Below are positions 1-8,346 of a stretch of DNA of 39,766 nucleotides, one piece after another; the first letter of the stretch is position 1, and each line of letters opens with the position of its first letter. The stretch is from Luteitalea sp. Lineage in GTDB: Bacteria; Acidobacteriota; Vicinamibacteria; Vicinamibacterales; Vicinamibacteraceae. The notes beneath the pieces are model-generated. The model searched no databases. It had not been told where the DNA came from and saw only the letters and a program-made list of their open reading frames with translations. The stretch lies in contig WHTZ01000059.1 in the NCBI GenBank assembly GCA_009377495.1, forward strand, positions 1 to 39,766, written 5' to 3'. Position numbers and translations under genes: made by a program.

Positions 1-135
1 GCTCGCTCACGCCCACGAGGCGGGAGTCGTCGCGGGCTGCCTCGCGCTGGTCGCGCCAGTCGACGCGGCAGCTACGACGCCGAGCGACTTGACGAAATCA
101 CGGCGATCGAACAAGCGTGTCACGGATGCTTTCAT
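1..135 (-). CDS. Tat-signal protein, N-terminal fragment, possibly frameshifted
   Basis: ATG at 133-135 is preceded on the minus strand by a good ribosome site (CTGGAGGAACC). The first 30 residues form a twin-arginine signal: the run DRRDFVKSLG followed by an alanine-rich hydrophobic stretch. Reading on in the same frame meets TGA at 7-9 after only 42 residues. From about position 58 downward another frame has typical coding composition (WRDQREAARDDSRLVGVSE), with G/C at nearly every third position. I therefore infer either a frameshift near 56-75 or a very short peptide. It lies 40 bases behind the sugar dehydrogenase gene in the same direction, so it is probably the next gene of that operon. 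The mature function cannot be told because the gene leaves the window. Confidence 0.45.
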
Positions 136-175
136 GGTTCCTCCAGTAGGCGCGTAAGAAAGGACAACCAGGCTG

Positions 176-1663
176 TCAGCGGTCTTGGTGCTGGGGCCCC
201 GTCGACGCGTCCGTTGGCGCCGGTATGAGCCGAACAACCCGATCCGGCATGTTCAATGCCACGTACACATACCCGTCCGGACCAGTGGCGACGTCGCGAA
301 CGCGGCCGAGACCTTTGAACAAGACCTCCTGGTGTACGACCTTCCTCCCGTCGATCCGCAACCGGCGCAGCTCGCGATGGGCCAGCGCGGTTGCGAACAG
401 ATCGTGCTTCCAGCCAGGGAAGCGATCGCCCGTGTAAAAGTCAATGGCGCACACCGCGATCGACGGCGTCCACTGGACGACGGGCTGCTCCATGCCTTCC
501 TGCTCGGTGCGGTCGGTGATGGGCGTGCCATCGTCGTTCATCCCGTATGTGATGACCGGCCAGCCGTAGTTGCGTCCCGGCTCGATGCGGTTCAGCTCGT
601 CGCCACCACGCGGGCCATGCTCGGCCGCCCACAACTCGCCCGTGACCGGATGAATGGCCAGGCCCTGCTGGTTACGGTGCCCGTAGCTCCAGATCGTTGG
701 CACGGCGCCCGCGCGATCGACGAACGGGTTGTCATTGGGAGCCCGTCCATCATCGTACACGCGATGCAGCTTACCGTAGGGACTCGAGAGATCCTGTGCG
801 TCCTGCTCGTGCCCGCGATCGCCAATCGAATAAAACAAGCGGCCCTGGCTGTCGAACAGGAACCGGGAACCGAAGTGTCTGTTGTCGACCCAGTAGTGCG
901 CCGGCCGCGGTTGGAACAGTGTCTCATGCTCGACGAGTTGATCGCCCCGCAGTCGGGCGCGAATGATCTTCGTCGCCGAGGCGCCTGGAGCGCCTCCCGC
1001 CTCGCTGAACGAGAGATAGATCCAGCCGTTCGTCGCGAACTGCGGGTGGACGGCGACATCCATCAGGCCCCCATCCTGTTTGACCCAGACAGGTGGGACA
1101 CCGCCGATTGGCGCCGGCTGGAGCTGATCGTTCTCGATGATTCGGAGGCGTCCCGGCCGCTCGGTCACGAGCAGGCGTCCGTCAGGCAGCCACGCGATTC
1201 CCCATGGTGTGTCGAGATCCTCGGCTACAGCCTCGAGCTTGAACGCGTGTTGCTCGCTACGGAGAGGTGTGGTCGGGAGCGGTACCGGGGCGCCGCGCCG
1301 CGAGACGCCGGTAGGGTCGCGTTGCGCCCGGTCGCTTGCTTCGCGGATATAGATGACGAGCGCGCGGATCTCCTGAGCGCTCAGCACGGCCTTGAACGGG
1401 GGCATGGCAGTGGTCGGCCGTCCGTCACGAATGCTTTGGGCGATGCTCGTGTCGTCGCCGCCGAAGCTCCACGTGTCGTCGAGTAGGCTCGGTGCCAGCC
1501 CTCCGGCGAGCGTCGGCCCGTGACAGTTGGCGCACAGCTCGGCGTAGATGGTCTTGACGTTTCGTGGCGCTGGTTGGGCCTGCGTGGCGCGGCTAAAGCC
1601 GCGCCCTACCACTGCGAGACCGAAGCAGACCGACACGGATGTCACGATTCGGACGATTGTCAT
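176..1663 (-). CDS. Cytochrome c / PQQ-dependent aldose sugar dehydrogenase fusion
   Basis: 495 aa, exported by a signal peptide (about 1-30). Residues 35-112 are a class I cytochrome c domain: haem motif CANCH (C44, C47, H48), probable distal ligand M87. Residues 138-485 are a six-bladed beta-propeller of the soluble glucose/aldose dehydrogenase type (Asd/YliI, sGDH). Visible family motifs are RHFGSRF (H263, the likely catalytic base by comparison with His144 of sGDH), IGDRG, YGHRNQQG (R330) and EHGPRGGDELN. Known role of the family: PQQ-dependent oxidation of aldoses to lactones in the periplasm. The fused haem domain probably passes the electrons to the respiratory chain. The start ATG overlaps the stop of the TPR gene (ATGA, 1660-1663), so translation is probably coupled. 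A REP-like hairpin lies inside the signal-peptide codons (1586-1610). Confidence 0.88.
   Translation of the reverse strand: MTIVRIVTSVSVCFGLAVVGRGFSRATQAQPAPRNVKTIYAELCANCHGPTLAGGLAPSLLDDTWSFGGDDTSIAQSIRDGRPTTAMPPFKAVLSAQEIRALVIYIREASDRAQRDPTGVSRRGAPVPLPTTPLRSEQHAFKLEAVAEDLDTPWGIAWLPDGRLLVTERPGRLRIIENDQLQPAPIGGVPPVWVKQDGGLMDVAVHPQFATNGWIYLSFSEAGGAPGASATKIIRARLRGDQLVEHETLFQPRPAHYWVDNRHFGSRFLFDSQGRLFYSIGDRGHEQDAQDLSSPYGKLHRVYDDGRAPNDNPFVDRAGAVPTIWSYGHRNQQGLAIHPVTGELWAAEHGPRGGDELNRIEPGRNYGWPVITYGMNDDGTPITDRTEQEGMEQPVVQWTPSIAVCAIDFYTGDRFPGWKHDLFATALAHRELRRLRIDGRKVVHQEVLFKGLGRVRDVATGPDGYVYVALNMPDRVVRLIPAPTDASTGPQHQDR
1586..1610. repeat. REP-like hairpin inside a signal-peptide coding region
   Basis: Plus-strand stem GGCGCGGCT, loop AA, AGCCGCGCC (1586-1605) followed by CTACC. 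The same stem and the same CCTACC tail form the right half of the larger element at 18424-18474. In the dehydrogenase gene it is read as VVGRGFSRA, just after the hydrophobic core of the signal peptide. The copy keeps the reading frame. Confidence 0.65.
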
Positions 1664-2805
1664 GGCAGATGTCTGTCACCTTGCGAAGGCCGCTCACGGG
1701 TAATCTCTTGCGCCTTGAGCCGGCGCGCTTCGTCGAACTCGCGCTTGGCGGCGGCTTTGTCGCCCGTGCGCTGATACGCCTGTGCCAACAGATATCGAAT
1801 CGATGCGTCCTTCGGTTCCTGGGTGGCGGCCCGTGCCAGATGCTGCGTCGCTTCGGCGGGGGCGTCCTGGTTGAGCAGCACTCTCCCGAGCAAGGCACGC
1901 GCTTCGACGAGATCGGGATCCACCACTAGTGCCTGCTCGACGAGCTGACGCGCGGCGGCGAAACGACCCGCGCGCTCGGCGATCCACGCGAGATAGAAGG
2001 CGGGGACCGCGTCGCGCGGCGCCTGTGCGCGCGCCTGCTCGAACGCCTCGCGCGCGGCCGTCTCCTCGCCCAGCGCGAGCTCGCTGATGCCAGCGGCGAG
2101 CCACGCGCCCGGCAGCTCGGGTTGCGCGGCACGAGCTGCCTCGAACACCGAGAGTGCTTCGCGATGCCGACCCTGACGCTGCAGCACCAAGCCGCGCAGG
2201 TGCTGCCACAATGGTCGACCGGCCGGCGTCGTGGCGAGTCGGGTCGCGATCTCGTCGGCCTTCGGATCGGCCGCGGCCGCGTACGCGCGTCCCAGGGCGA
2301 AGAGGACGGCAGGGTCTTCTTCCTCTGTCGTGCGTACGGCTTCGAGGTGCGGGATTGCCTCGTCTTCGCGGCCCACCTCAACGAGGGCGAGTCCGAGGAG
2401 CTGTCGTGCCTGTGCGGATGATGGGTCGCGGGCCAGGGCTGCCTGGAAGGCGTCGACGGCGCGTCGAATCTCGCCGGCGCGGAAGTGCGCCAAGCCCAAG
2501 TTGATGCGAGCTGCCTGCAGCTCCGGTGCGATCGACAGCGCGCGCTCGTAGGCCGCGACCGCCGCGTCGTGCCGGCCAAGACGCGCGAGCACGACCCCGA
2601 GATTCGCATGCGCCTCGGCGAAGTCGGGCTTGGCGCGAATGGCGCGCTCGTACGCGCGCCGCGCCACCTCCCACGCGCCGCGTTCTTGCGCGTCGACACC
2701 TTCGCGGAAGCTGGAGATCGCAACGCTCTCCGTGGGTTGTGCCCCGGCAGGGCTAACGAGGCCGATCAACACGACGCAGAGCGCCACCACACCGCCGCGC
2801 GTCAT
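1660..2805 (-). CDS. Secreted TPR-repeat protein
   Basis: 381 aa from ATG 2803-2805; this start overlaps the stop of the upstream CRTAC1 gene as ATGA (2802-2805) and gives a clean signal peptide (MTRGGVVALCVVLIGLVSPA, then GAQ). The remainder is about ten consecutive 34-residue tetratricopeptide repeats, e.g. AEAHANLGVVLARLGRHDAA and EARALLGRVLLNQDAPAEAT. TPR arrays form a superhelical scaffold for protein-protein contacts; no catalytic domain is present. CRTAC1-type FG-GAP proteins followed by secreted TPR proteins are a recurrent arrangement in Acidobacteria (recalled, not searched), so it probably acts in the periplasm with its neighbours. An in-frame extension upstream to 2895 exists but lies inside the preceding gene and is not needed. 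Confidence 0.85.
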   Translation of the reverse strand: MTRGGVVALCVVLIGLVSPAGAQPTESVAISSFREGVDAQERGAWEVARRAYERAIRAKPDFAEAHANLGVVLARLGRHDAAVAAYERALSIAPELQAARINLGLAHFRAGEIRRAVDAFQAALARDPSSAQARQLLGLALVEVGREDEAIPHLEAVRTTEEEDPAVLFALGRAYAAAADPKADEIATRLATTPAGRPLWQHLRGLVLQRQGRHREALSVFEAARAAQPELPGAWLAAGISELALGEETAAREAFEQARAQAPRDAVPAFYLAWIAERAGRFAAARQLVEQALVVDPDLVEARALLGRVLLNQDAPAEATQHLARAATQEPKDASIRYLLAQAYQRTGDKAAAKREFDEARRLKAQEITRERPSQGDRHLP

Positions 2806-4664
2806 GGTGCCCGCGGCACGCCACGCCCCTCGACCAACGTCACGATTCGATCGACGCCGGGCACAGCGAACGTCTCCGCGCGTCCACCTGGCCATCGCAC
2901 CGTGACTGCATCGATGCGGGTGACACGCCCCAGTCCTACGTGCGCGGCGAGGTCTGATTGGGAGCAGTAGCTTCCGCCGCTGATCACATCGCGGCGCCAG
3001 CGCGTGCCGCCAGCCTCGATGGTAACGGATGCGCCAATCGCGTCACGTGGTCCGCGTGAGCTACCCATGAGGCGAATCGACAGCCAATGGCCCGCCTGCG
3101 ATACATTGTGCAGCAGCGTGGGCGGCCCATCCTGGTTGTTCACGACAACATCGACGCGCCCATCGCGATCGACATCGCCGAAGGCGGCGCCGCGCGCCGA
3201 AGCCGTGATGGCGAGGCCGCTGCCGAGCGCGGCCGGAACCTCCTCGAAGCGCTTTCCCTTGTGGTTGCGAAAGAGCAGGGGACGCTGTGCCCAGGTCATG
3301 CCCCAATCGAAGCGATCGACCTGCGGATAGACATGACCATTCGCCACGAAGAGGTCCAACCAGCCGTCGTTATCCACGTCGAGAAAGGCCGTGCCCCAGC
3401 CGAGAAAGGGCAGCGTCGGCGCGCGAAGGCCACGCTGCGCCGTGACGTCGACGAACGTGCCCTCGCCGTCGTTGCGGCGAAGCGTGTTCGAATCATCTGA
3501 GAAATTCGTGATGTAGGTGTCGAGGTCGCCGTCGTTATCGTAGTCGCCGATGGCAAGGCCCATGCCGGCCTGCTCGCGACCCTCTTCATTGAGCGCGAAG
3601 CCGGACGAAAATCCCACCTCATCAAAGGTGCCATCTCCACGATTGCGATATAGATAATTCGGCGTCGAATCGTTGACCACCAAGAGATCGAGCTTGCCGT
3701 CATCGTCCACATCGACCCATGCCACGGCGAAGCCGTAGTAACGCGCCGTATCAGTCACACCGGCACGTTCGGTCACGTCGACGAAGCGGGAGCCATCGTT
3801 GCGATACAGGCGGTTGGGTGCGCCCTCGAGGCCGCGCGGTCCGCACATGACGGGCTCACCCCGATAGGCGCAAGACGTGCGGCCATCCGGGAGCGTCTTG
3901 GGCGTTGGCGGCTGCCGGGGATCCACGTCGACATATCCGGCCACGAACAGGTCGAGCCGGCCGTCGCCATCGTAATCACCAAAGCTCGCACCGGTCGACC
4001 AACCCGCCTCGGCGACCCCCATCTCTTTTGCCACGTCCGTGAAGGTCCGATCTCCATTGTTTCGATAGAGGCGGTTCTCACCGAAGTTCGTGACGTAGAG
4101 ATCGGTCCAACCATCGTTGTCGATGTCGCCCGCGGCCACGCCAAACCCCCACCGTTCGTTCGCCACACCCGCGCGTGCGGTGATGTCCGTGAAGGTCAGG
4201 TCGCCGTTGTTGCGCAGCAGCGCAGCGCGTGGCGCCTCGGCACGTCCCTCGAGGGCGTCTGTCGTGCCGCCGTTCAGGAGATAGATGTCGAGCCAGCCGT
4301 CATTGTCGACATCGACCAGCGCCACACCGCCGGATGGCGCTTCGAGGATGAAGCCCTTTTCAGGAGAGCCGGACACGTGGCGAAACGCGTCCAACCCCGA
4401 CCCCCGTGTGCGATCGTCGAAGACCACGGGTGCGCCCTCGACGAAGCCGCCCGCGGTGATGGGCCGCGCCTCTTTGTCCTTCACGGGAGCAAACACGCCA
4501 GCCGTGCTGGCGCCGCCGGCCGGCGCGCCAGGCGGTGTTTGGGCCAAGACGGCACCGCCCACAGTGGCGACCAAGGCCAGGGTGACAAGGTGACACGGTG
4601 ACACGGTGAAGGGGGGCATTCGGTTGATCGTGGGAGAGGTCGAGCGACGGAGGCGCTTCCTCAC
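2802..4664 (-). CDS. CRTAC1-family FG-GAP/VCBS protein with ASPIC/UnbV domain
   Basis: About 620 aa, secreted. Multiple FG-GAP/VCBS calcium-binding repeats of the form DVDNDGWLDIYLLNGG, DIDNDGWTDLYVTNFG, DYDGDGRLDLFVAGY, DYDNDGDLDTYITNFS and DVDRDGRVDVVVNNQDG give an integrin-alpha-like beta-propeller over roughly residues 70-520. The C-terminal 90 residues (DAIGASVTIEAGG ... SDLAAHVGLG) match the ASPIC/UnbV domain. Biochemical role is not known; such proteins are usually found with TonB receptors and TPR proteins. The start is uncertain: GTG at 4662-4664 sits 7 bases after AGGGGG, TTG at 4665-4667 is also possible, and ATG at 4617-4619 (MPPFTVSPCHLVTLALVAT) has no ribosome site. The signal-peptide codons overlap an 8-base tandem repeat (4581-4608). 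Confidence 0.85.
   Translation of the reverse strand: MRKRLRRSTSPTINRMPPFTVSPCHLVTLALVATVGGAVLAQTPPGAPAGGASTAGVFAPVKDKEARPITAGGFVEGAPVVFDDRTRGSGLDAFRHVSGSPEKGFILEAPSGGVALVDVDNDGWLDIYLLNGGTTDALEGRAEAPRAALLRNNGDLTFTDITARAGVANERWGFGVAAGDIDNDGWTDLYVTNFGENRLYRNNGDRTFTDVAKEMGVAEAGWSTGASFGDYDGDGRLDLFVAGYVDVDPRQPPTPKTLPDGRTSCAYRGEPVMCGPRGLEGAPNRLYRNDGSRFVDVTERAGVTDTARYYGFAVAWVDVDDDGKLDLLVVNDSTPNYLYRNRGDGTFDEVGFSSGFALNEEGREQAGMGLAIGDYDNDGDLDTYITNFSDDSNTLRRNDGEGTFVDVTAQRGLRAPTLPFLGWGTAFLDVDNDGWLDLFVANGHVYPQVDRFDWGMTWAQRPLLFRNHKGKRFEEVPAALGSGLAITASARGAAFGDVDRDGRVDVVVNNQDGPPTLLHNVSQAGHWLSIRLMGSSRGPRDAIGASVTIEAGGTRWRRDVISGGSYCSQSDLAAHVGLGRVTRIDAVTVRWPGGRAETFAVPGVDRIVTLVEGRGVPRAP
4581..4608 (+). repeat. 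Tandem octamer GGTGACAM, 3.5 copies
   Basis: Consecutive units GGTGACAA, GGTGACAC, GGTGACAC, then GGTGAAGG. The array lies in the region encoding the hydrophobic part of the CRTAC1 signal peptide. A related array in the opposite orientation (CACCTTGTCAGCCTGTCACC) is found at 4678-4697 between this gene and the upstream TonB receptor gene. Confidence 0.7.
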
Positions 4665-4677
4665 CAAATTACCCCCT

Positions 4678-4697
4678 CACCTTGTCAGCCTGTCACC
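4678..4697 (-). repeat. Second, inverted copy of the TGACA octamer array
   Basis: Plus strand reads CACCTTGTCAGCCTGTCACC; the reverse complement has the same GGTGACA/GCTGACA units as 4581-4608. It occupies the short gap between the TonB receptor stop (4716-4718) and the CRTAC1 start. Confidence 0.5.
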
Positions 4698-4715
4698 CGT
4701 CCGTTCGAAACTACC

Positions 4716-5945
4716 TCAGAAATAGATCTTGAGCCCCGCCTGAATTTGCCGCGGATCGCGAAAGCTGGTGACGCGGCCGGTGTCGCCGCGGATACCCTCT
4801 GTCACTGGCCGGCTCGCGTTGGGCACATCGATGTCGGTCTCAATCTCATTGAACTGAACCTGGTTGAACACGTTGAACGTTTCGAGCCGGAACTGAATCA
4901 TGACGCGGTCGCCCACGCGCGTGTTCTTGAAGAGCGAAATGTCCCACTGGTTCATGCCGGGTCCTCGCAGGAAGCCCTTCGGCGTCGTGCCGAGCGTGCC
5001 GTCGGCTGGCCGGCCGAAGGCGAGCGGATTGAACCACGTGTCGCGGGTCTTCTCGGCGGGGTAGAGATCGCCGCCAAGATATTCCGCGCGCACGCCTTCG
5101 CCCGTCGTCCCTGGGTTGCCGTTCGAGCCGATCGTGAGCGGCGTGCCGCTCCAGAACCTGCTGACGCCGGATACCTGCCACCCATCGAGGAGGACGCGAC
5201 CGACGGCGTTGTTCAGCCACCTGGTACCCACATCCGGCAGCTCGTAGACGTAGTCGAGCGTCAGCATCTGCAGCCGGTCGAAGCCCGCGAGTCCCCACTG
5301 GCGCTCGAGATCGAGAAAGTAGTCGATCGTCGTGTTGTCAGCGTCGACATGACTCTGCGCTCGAGACAGCGTGTACCCGACGTTGGCCGTGAAGCGCTCG
5401 CCGAAGCGGCGGGTGAGTCGCGCCTGCAGTCCGTGATAATCGCTCTCGGCACCGAATTCGACAATGGTCACGTTGGTGTAGCCGAGGAAGGGTCGAACGG
5501 CGTCGTTGACGCCACCGGGGGGCGGGTTCGTGATTGTGGAGCCGAGGGGGAGCTGGTTGATGTTTCGCTGATATGCGAGATTCGTGGCGCGGTTGCCCGT
5601 GTAGGACGCATCGATGGCGAAGTTCCACGGTAACTGGCGCTGCAGACCCACGTACCATGAGTAGACGCGCGGCGGATGGCCTTCGCGGCCGACCCCGACC
5701 GTGCCGACCGGGAATCGCACCCCCGCACTTGCCAGCTCCGGTGCGATCTCGTCGACGTTGCCGCCGAAGAGGCGCGGCGTGTAGCTGAGTGGTGGGCTGC
5801 CAAGGCCGTCGAAGTTGAGCGTGTTTTGCCGAAATCGCTCGTAGAAAAGGCCAACCCCACCGCGCACCGCGGTCTGCCCGTCGCCGGTCACGTCCCAGGA
5901 GAAGCCGACGCGTGGTCCGAAATTAATCGTGTTCTCGATGCCCCC
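4716..5945 (-). CDS. TonB-dependent receptor, C-terminal part (after frameshift)
   Basis: About 409 residues continue the receptor whose N-terminal part is encoded at 5946-8176. After the frameshift at 5941-5945 the frame reads GGIENTINFGPRVGFSWDV and TGDGQTAVRGGVG, the standard Oar-like barrel motif. Amphipathic strands follow (YSWYVGLQRQLPWNFAIDAS, ERFTANVGYTLSRAQSH), then LDGWQVSGVSRFWSGTPLTI and the C-terminal strand QIQAGLKIYF ending in phenylalanine, as outer-membrane barrels do. The plausible-looking open frame upstream of 5945 in this phase is out of frame with the receptor and is not protein-like. No start codon of its own is credible, so as sequenced this half would not be made unless the shift is a sequencing error or is bypassed. 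Confidence 0.8.
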   Translation of the reverse strand, partial: GGIENTINFGPRVGFSWDVTGDGQTAVRGGVGLFYERFRQNTLNFDGLGSPPLSYTPRLFGGNVDEIAPELASAGVRFPVGTVGVGREGHPPRVYSWYVGLQRQLPWNFAIDASYTGNRATNLAYQRNINQLPLGSTITNPPPGGVNDAVRPFLGYTNVTIVEFGAESDYHGLQARLTRRFGERFTANVGYTLSRAQSHVDADNTTIDYFLDLERQWGLAGFDRLQMLTLDYVYELPDVGTRWLNNAVGRVLLDGWQVSGVSRFWSGTPLTIGSNGNPGTTGEGVRAEYLGGDLYPAEKTRDTWFNPLAFGRPADGTLGTTPKGFLRGPGMNQWDISLFKNTRVGDRVMIQFRLETFNVFNQVQFNEIETDIDVPNASRPVTEGIRGDTGRVTSFRDPRQIQAGLKIYF

Positions 5946-8176
5946 TTCGGCAGACCCGACGAGCCCTCTTCGACCATGCCGTTGAAGGGGTTCCCGCTGT
6001 CCGGGATGATGCTGCTTTGAAGCACACCGCTCCCGGTGAAGATGTCCACGGCCTGCGACGGGTCGTACGCCTCGGGCACGAAGTAGTTTTGCAGGAATTG
6101 CCCAGTGGAGTAGGTGGGTCCGAGATACGAGAGGCGGAGGCCGTAGTCGAGCGTTAACCTCGGCCTCACGCGCCAGGTGTCTTGAACGTATCCTTCGACA
6201 CCCGCGTATCGGAAATCGCCGTAGTAGATACCATCGGACTGTTGATAGGTCGTGTAGTTGCCCAGCAGCAGATTCGCGAGCCCGTAGTTCGTCTCGTTGA
6301 CGTTCTGCTCGTCCGGGTTGAAGTCGAACGTCCCCATGTTCCACGACGGTTGCTGCGCCTTGAACGCCATGTTGAAGAAGATTCCCGTCTTGTACGTGTG
6401 GTTGCCCCGCTGCCACGTCACGTTGTCCGTGATGGCGATCTCCGGCGCTTCCGACCGCCACGTCAGCGGAAACGGCTGGAACACGCAGCTCGGACCACAA
6501 TTGAAGTTGGGGAACTTGTTGTATGGGTTCACGGGCCCACCGTGCGCCCCGACGGGATACAGATCGCCGAGGGCGAACCCCAGGAGATCGCGATCGTAGC
6601 GCTCAGCCGGCACGTCGTCGAACTTGTCGACCACTTGGTCCAGGTTCGTGACGCCGACAATGAGCTCGTTGGTGACCTTCGGCGAAATGACGTTATACAG
6701 GTTGAACGAGTAACTTTGCCCGGGCTTCTCCCGGAACATCGGGATGACAGGGAACGTCTGCGTGGAGAAGATGCCTCGCGGTTGGCCTTCGCGCTGTGAA
6801 TCGAGCACCATGCGGAAGAACATGCTCGTGCTCGCGGACGCCTGATAGTCGACCCGCAGCACCTCCTGATCTTTCCGGAACTCGTTGACGACGTCGAATG
6901 GCACGCGCAAGAGCTCGGGCGTACCCGGAACCCCCTCGGCCCGAGATATATCCGTCTGACCATATATCTGGTTTAGCACATTGAGGAAGCCTTCCGCGTT
7001 ACGGTTCCACTCGGAACGCGGCACGATGTTGTTCGGATAGGGAACGCCACCGATGATGGCGTTCGTGGCGTCCCGAACGACCGTGCCTGGCTGGAAGACC
7101 GTGCCGACGTTCAGGTTCGTGCCCGCGAACGTCTCGGGCGTACCGTCGGGGTTGAAGCGGAGGAGGCGGCGGAAATCACCGGCTAGCAGGTCGGGATGGA
7201 CCACCTCGAGAATGGATTCCACCGGCCGGTCGGCGCGCGTCGATTCGTGATTGAAGAAGAAGAAGAGCTTCTTACTGGCGGCACTCGAGACGCCCGGGAT
7301 CGGCACCCAGCCACCAACGTTCCCTCCAACCTGGTTGTAATCGAGCGGCACCTTGTCGCCGGTCAGCGAGTCGTGGGGCACGGCGTCCCACTCTCCGTCG
7401 CGCCGAAAGCCGTACAGCGTGCCTCTGAACTGCTGCCCGCCGCTCCTCGTTGTCGACGTGATCAGCGCGCCGGGGTTGCGGCCAAACTCGGCGTTGTATG
7501 CAGAGGTCTGCAGCTTGAACTCGCCGACGGCGTCCAGGCTGAGCTGGGTGTACTGACCGTCGTTTGCTCCGGTGTCGGTATTGGGTGTCCCATCGAGCAT
7601 GACGTTGTTCATGCTGTCGCGCATCCCGTTGACGTTGAATCCGGTTGTCGCGTTGAAACGAAGCAGGAACCCCGTCTCATTCGTGGCGACGCCCGGCAGG
7701 GTCTTGAGCAACGAGGTGAAGTCGCGGCCGTTGAGGCTCAGCTCGCGGACCTGTGTGTCCGAAATCGTGTACGACTTCTGGCTCGTCGCGGTCTCGACGA
7801 CGGGCATTTCCAGTTGCACGTTGACGGTCTCGGTAATGGCGCCCACCTCCAGGGTCAGGTCCCCTAGCGCGAGCACCTGGTTCGGATCCAGGACGAGGTC
7901 ACGGCGCTCGACCGTCTTGAATCCGGTGAGCTCTGCCCGCACGGTGTAGCGGCCGCGCAGCAGCGCCACGAGCTGGAAGAACCCTTCGGCGTCCGACGTC
8001 GCTTCGCGGCTGACCAGCCCCTTCTCTTCGTCGATCGCGGAGACCTGCACGCCCGGGATGGCGCCGCCTTGCTCATCGACGAGCCGCCCCTGAATCTGAG
8101 TGCTCTGTGCCCAGACGGTCGTCGCGGCGAGCCAGGTCGCGGCGCCGGTCGCAAAGATAAGTCGAAAGCGTCCCAT
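5888..8176 (-). CDS. Oar-like TonB-dependent receptor, N-terminal part (frameshifted)
   Basis: Start ATG 8174-8176 gives the signal peptide MGRFRLIFATGAATWLAATT (then VWAQ); GGAG lies 11 bases upstream. Residues about 28-112 are a carboxypeptidase-regulatory-like beta-sandwich (QGRLVDEQGGAIPGVQVSAI). The plug follows (SYTISDTQVRELSLNGRDFT, then MLDGTPN and EFKLQTSAYNAEFGRNPGA), then barrel strands. Genuine receptor sequence ends near 5945 at GLPKG; the remaining 19 codons to 5888 are an out-of-frame tail. Adding one G to the run of five (CCCCC at 5941-5945 on the plus strand) restores PKGGIENTINFG and one protein of about 1153 aa. The family moves sugars or peptides across the outer membrane with TonB energy. 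It sits 170 bases behind the epimerase gene. Confidence 0.85.
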   Translation of the reverse strand: MGRFRLIFATGAATWLAATTVWAQSTQIQGRLVDEQGGAIPGVQVSAIDEEKGLVSREATSDAEGFFQLVALLRGRYTVRAELTGFKTVERRDLVLDPNQVLALGDLTLEVGAITETVNVQLEMPVVETATSQKSYTISDTQVRELSLNGRDFTSLLKTLPGVATNETGFLLRFNATTGFNVNGMRDSMNNVMLDGTPNTDTGANDGQYTQLSLDAVGEFKLQTSAYNAEFGRNPGALITSTTRSGGQQFRGTLYGFRRDGEWDAVPHDSLTGDKVPLDYNQVGGNVGGWVPIPGVSSAASKKLFFFFNHESTRADRPVESILEVVHPDLLAGDFRRLLRFNPDGTPETFAGTNLNVGTVFQPGTVVRDATNAIIGGVPYPNNIVPRSEWNRNAEGFLNVLNQIYGQTDISRAEGVPGTPELLRVPFDVVNEFRKDQEVLRVDYQASASTSMFFRMVLDSQREGQPRGIFSTQTFPVIPMFREKPGQSYSFNLYNVISPKVTNELIVGVTNLDQVVDKFDDVPAERYDRDLLGFALGDLYPVGAHGGPVNPYNKFPNFNCGPSCVFQPFPLTWRSEAPEIAITDNVTWQRGNHTYKTGIFFNMAFKAQQPSWNMGTFDFNPDEQNVNETNYGLANLLLGNYTTYQQSDGIYYGDFRYAGVEGYVQDTWRVRPRLTLDYGLRLSYLGPTYSTGQFLQNYFVPEAYDPSQAVDIFTGSGVLQSSIIPDSGNPFNGMVEEGSSGLPKGASRTRLISDHASASPGT

Positions 8177-8203
8177 GGAAGACGACTCCGGTGAGATAGG
8201 GCC

Positions 8204-8218
8204 GCGGCGCTCCGCCGC
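8204..8218 (-). promoter_or_regulatory. GC-rich hairpin in the leader of the TonB receptor gene
   Basis: GCGGCG-CTC-CGCCGC, six paired bases with a three-base loop, 28 bases before the start codon, in the 170-base gap between epimerase and receptor genes. It may be a leader structure or simply a weak terminator behind the epimerase; no U-tract follows on the minus strand. Confidence 0.3.
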
Positions 8219-8346
8219 CCCGCGTGGACGACAATGCTTCGGTGTTCGATTTGAATCGTAATACCGTACGACGAGATAAAAGAGAAGGTACATTACGGCT
8301 CTTTGCGGTATGGTCGCGTCGCATAGGGTCGAGCTTGTCCCCGTTT

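Noticed and set aside
185..1486. Long plus-strand open frame (433 codons)
   Set aside because: Antisense to the cytochrome-sugar dehydrogenase gene; composition is that of a GC-rich shadow, and the minus-strand protein has clear family motifs.
4716..6500. Taking the whole 594-codon frame as one protein
   Set aside because: Upstream of 5945 the frame is antisense-like nonsense out of phase with the receptor; only the part after the frameshift is real.
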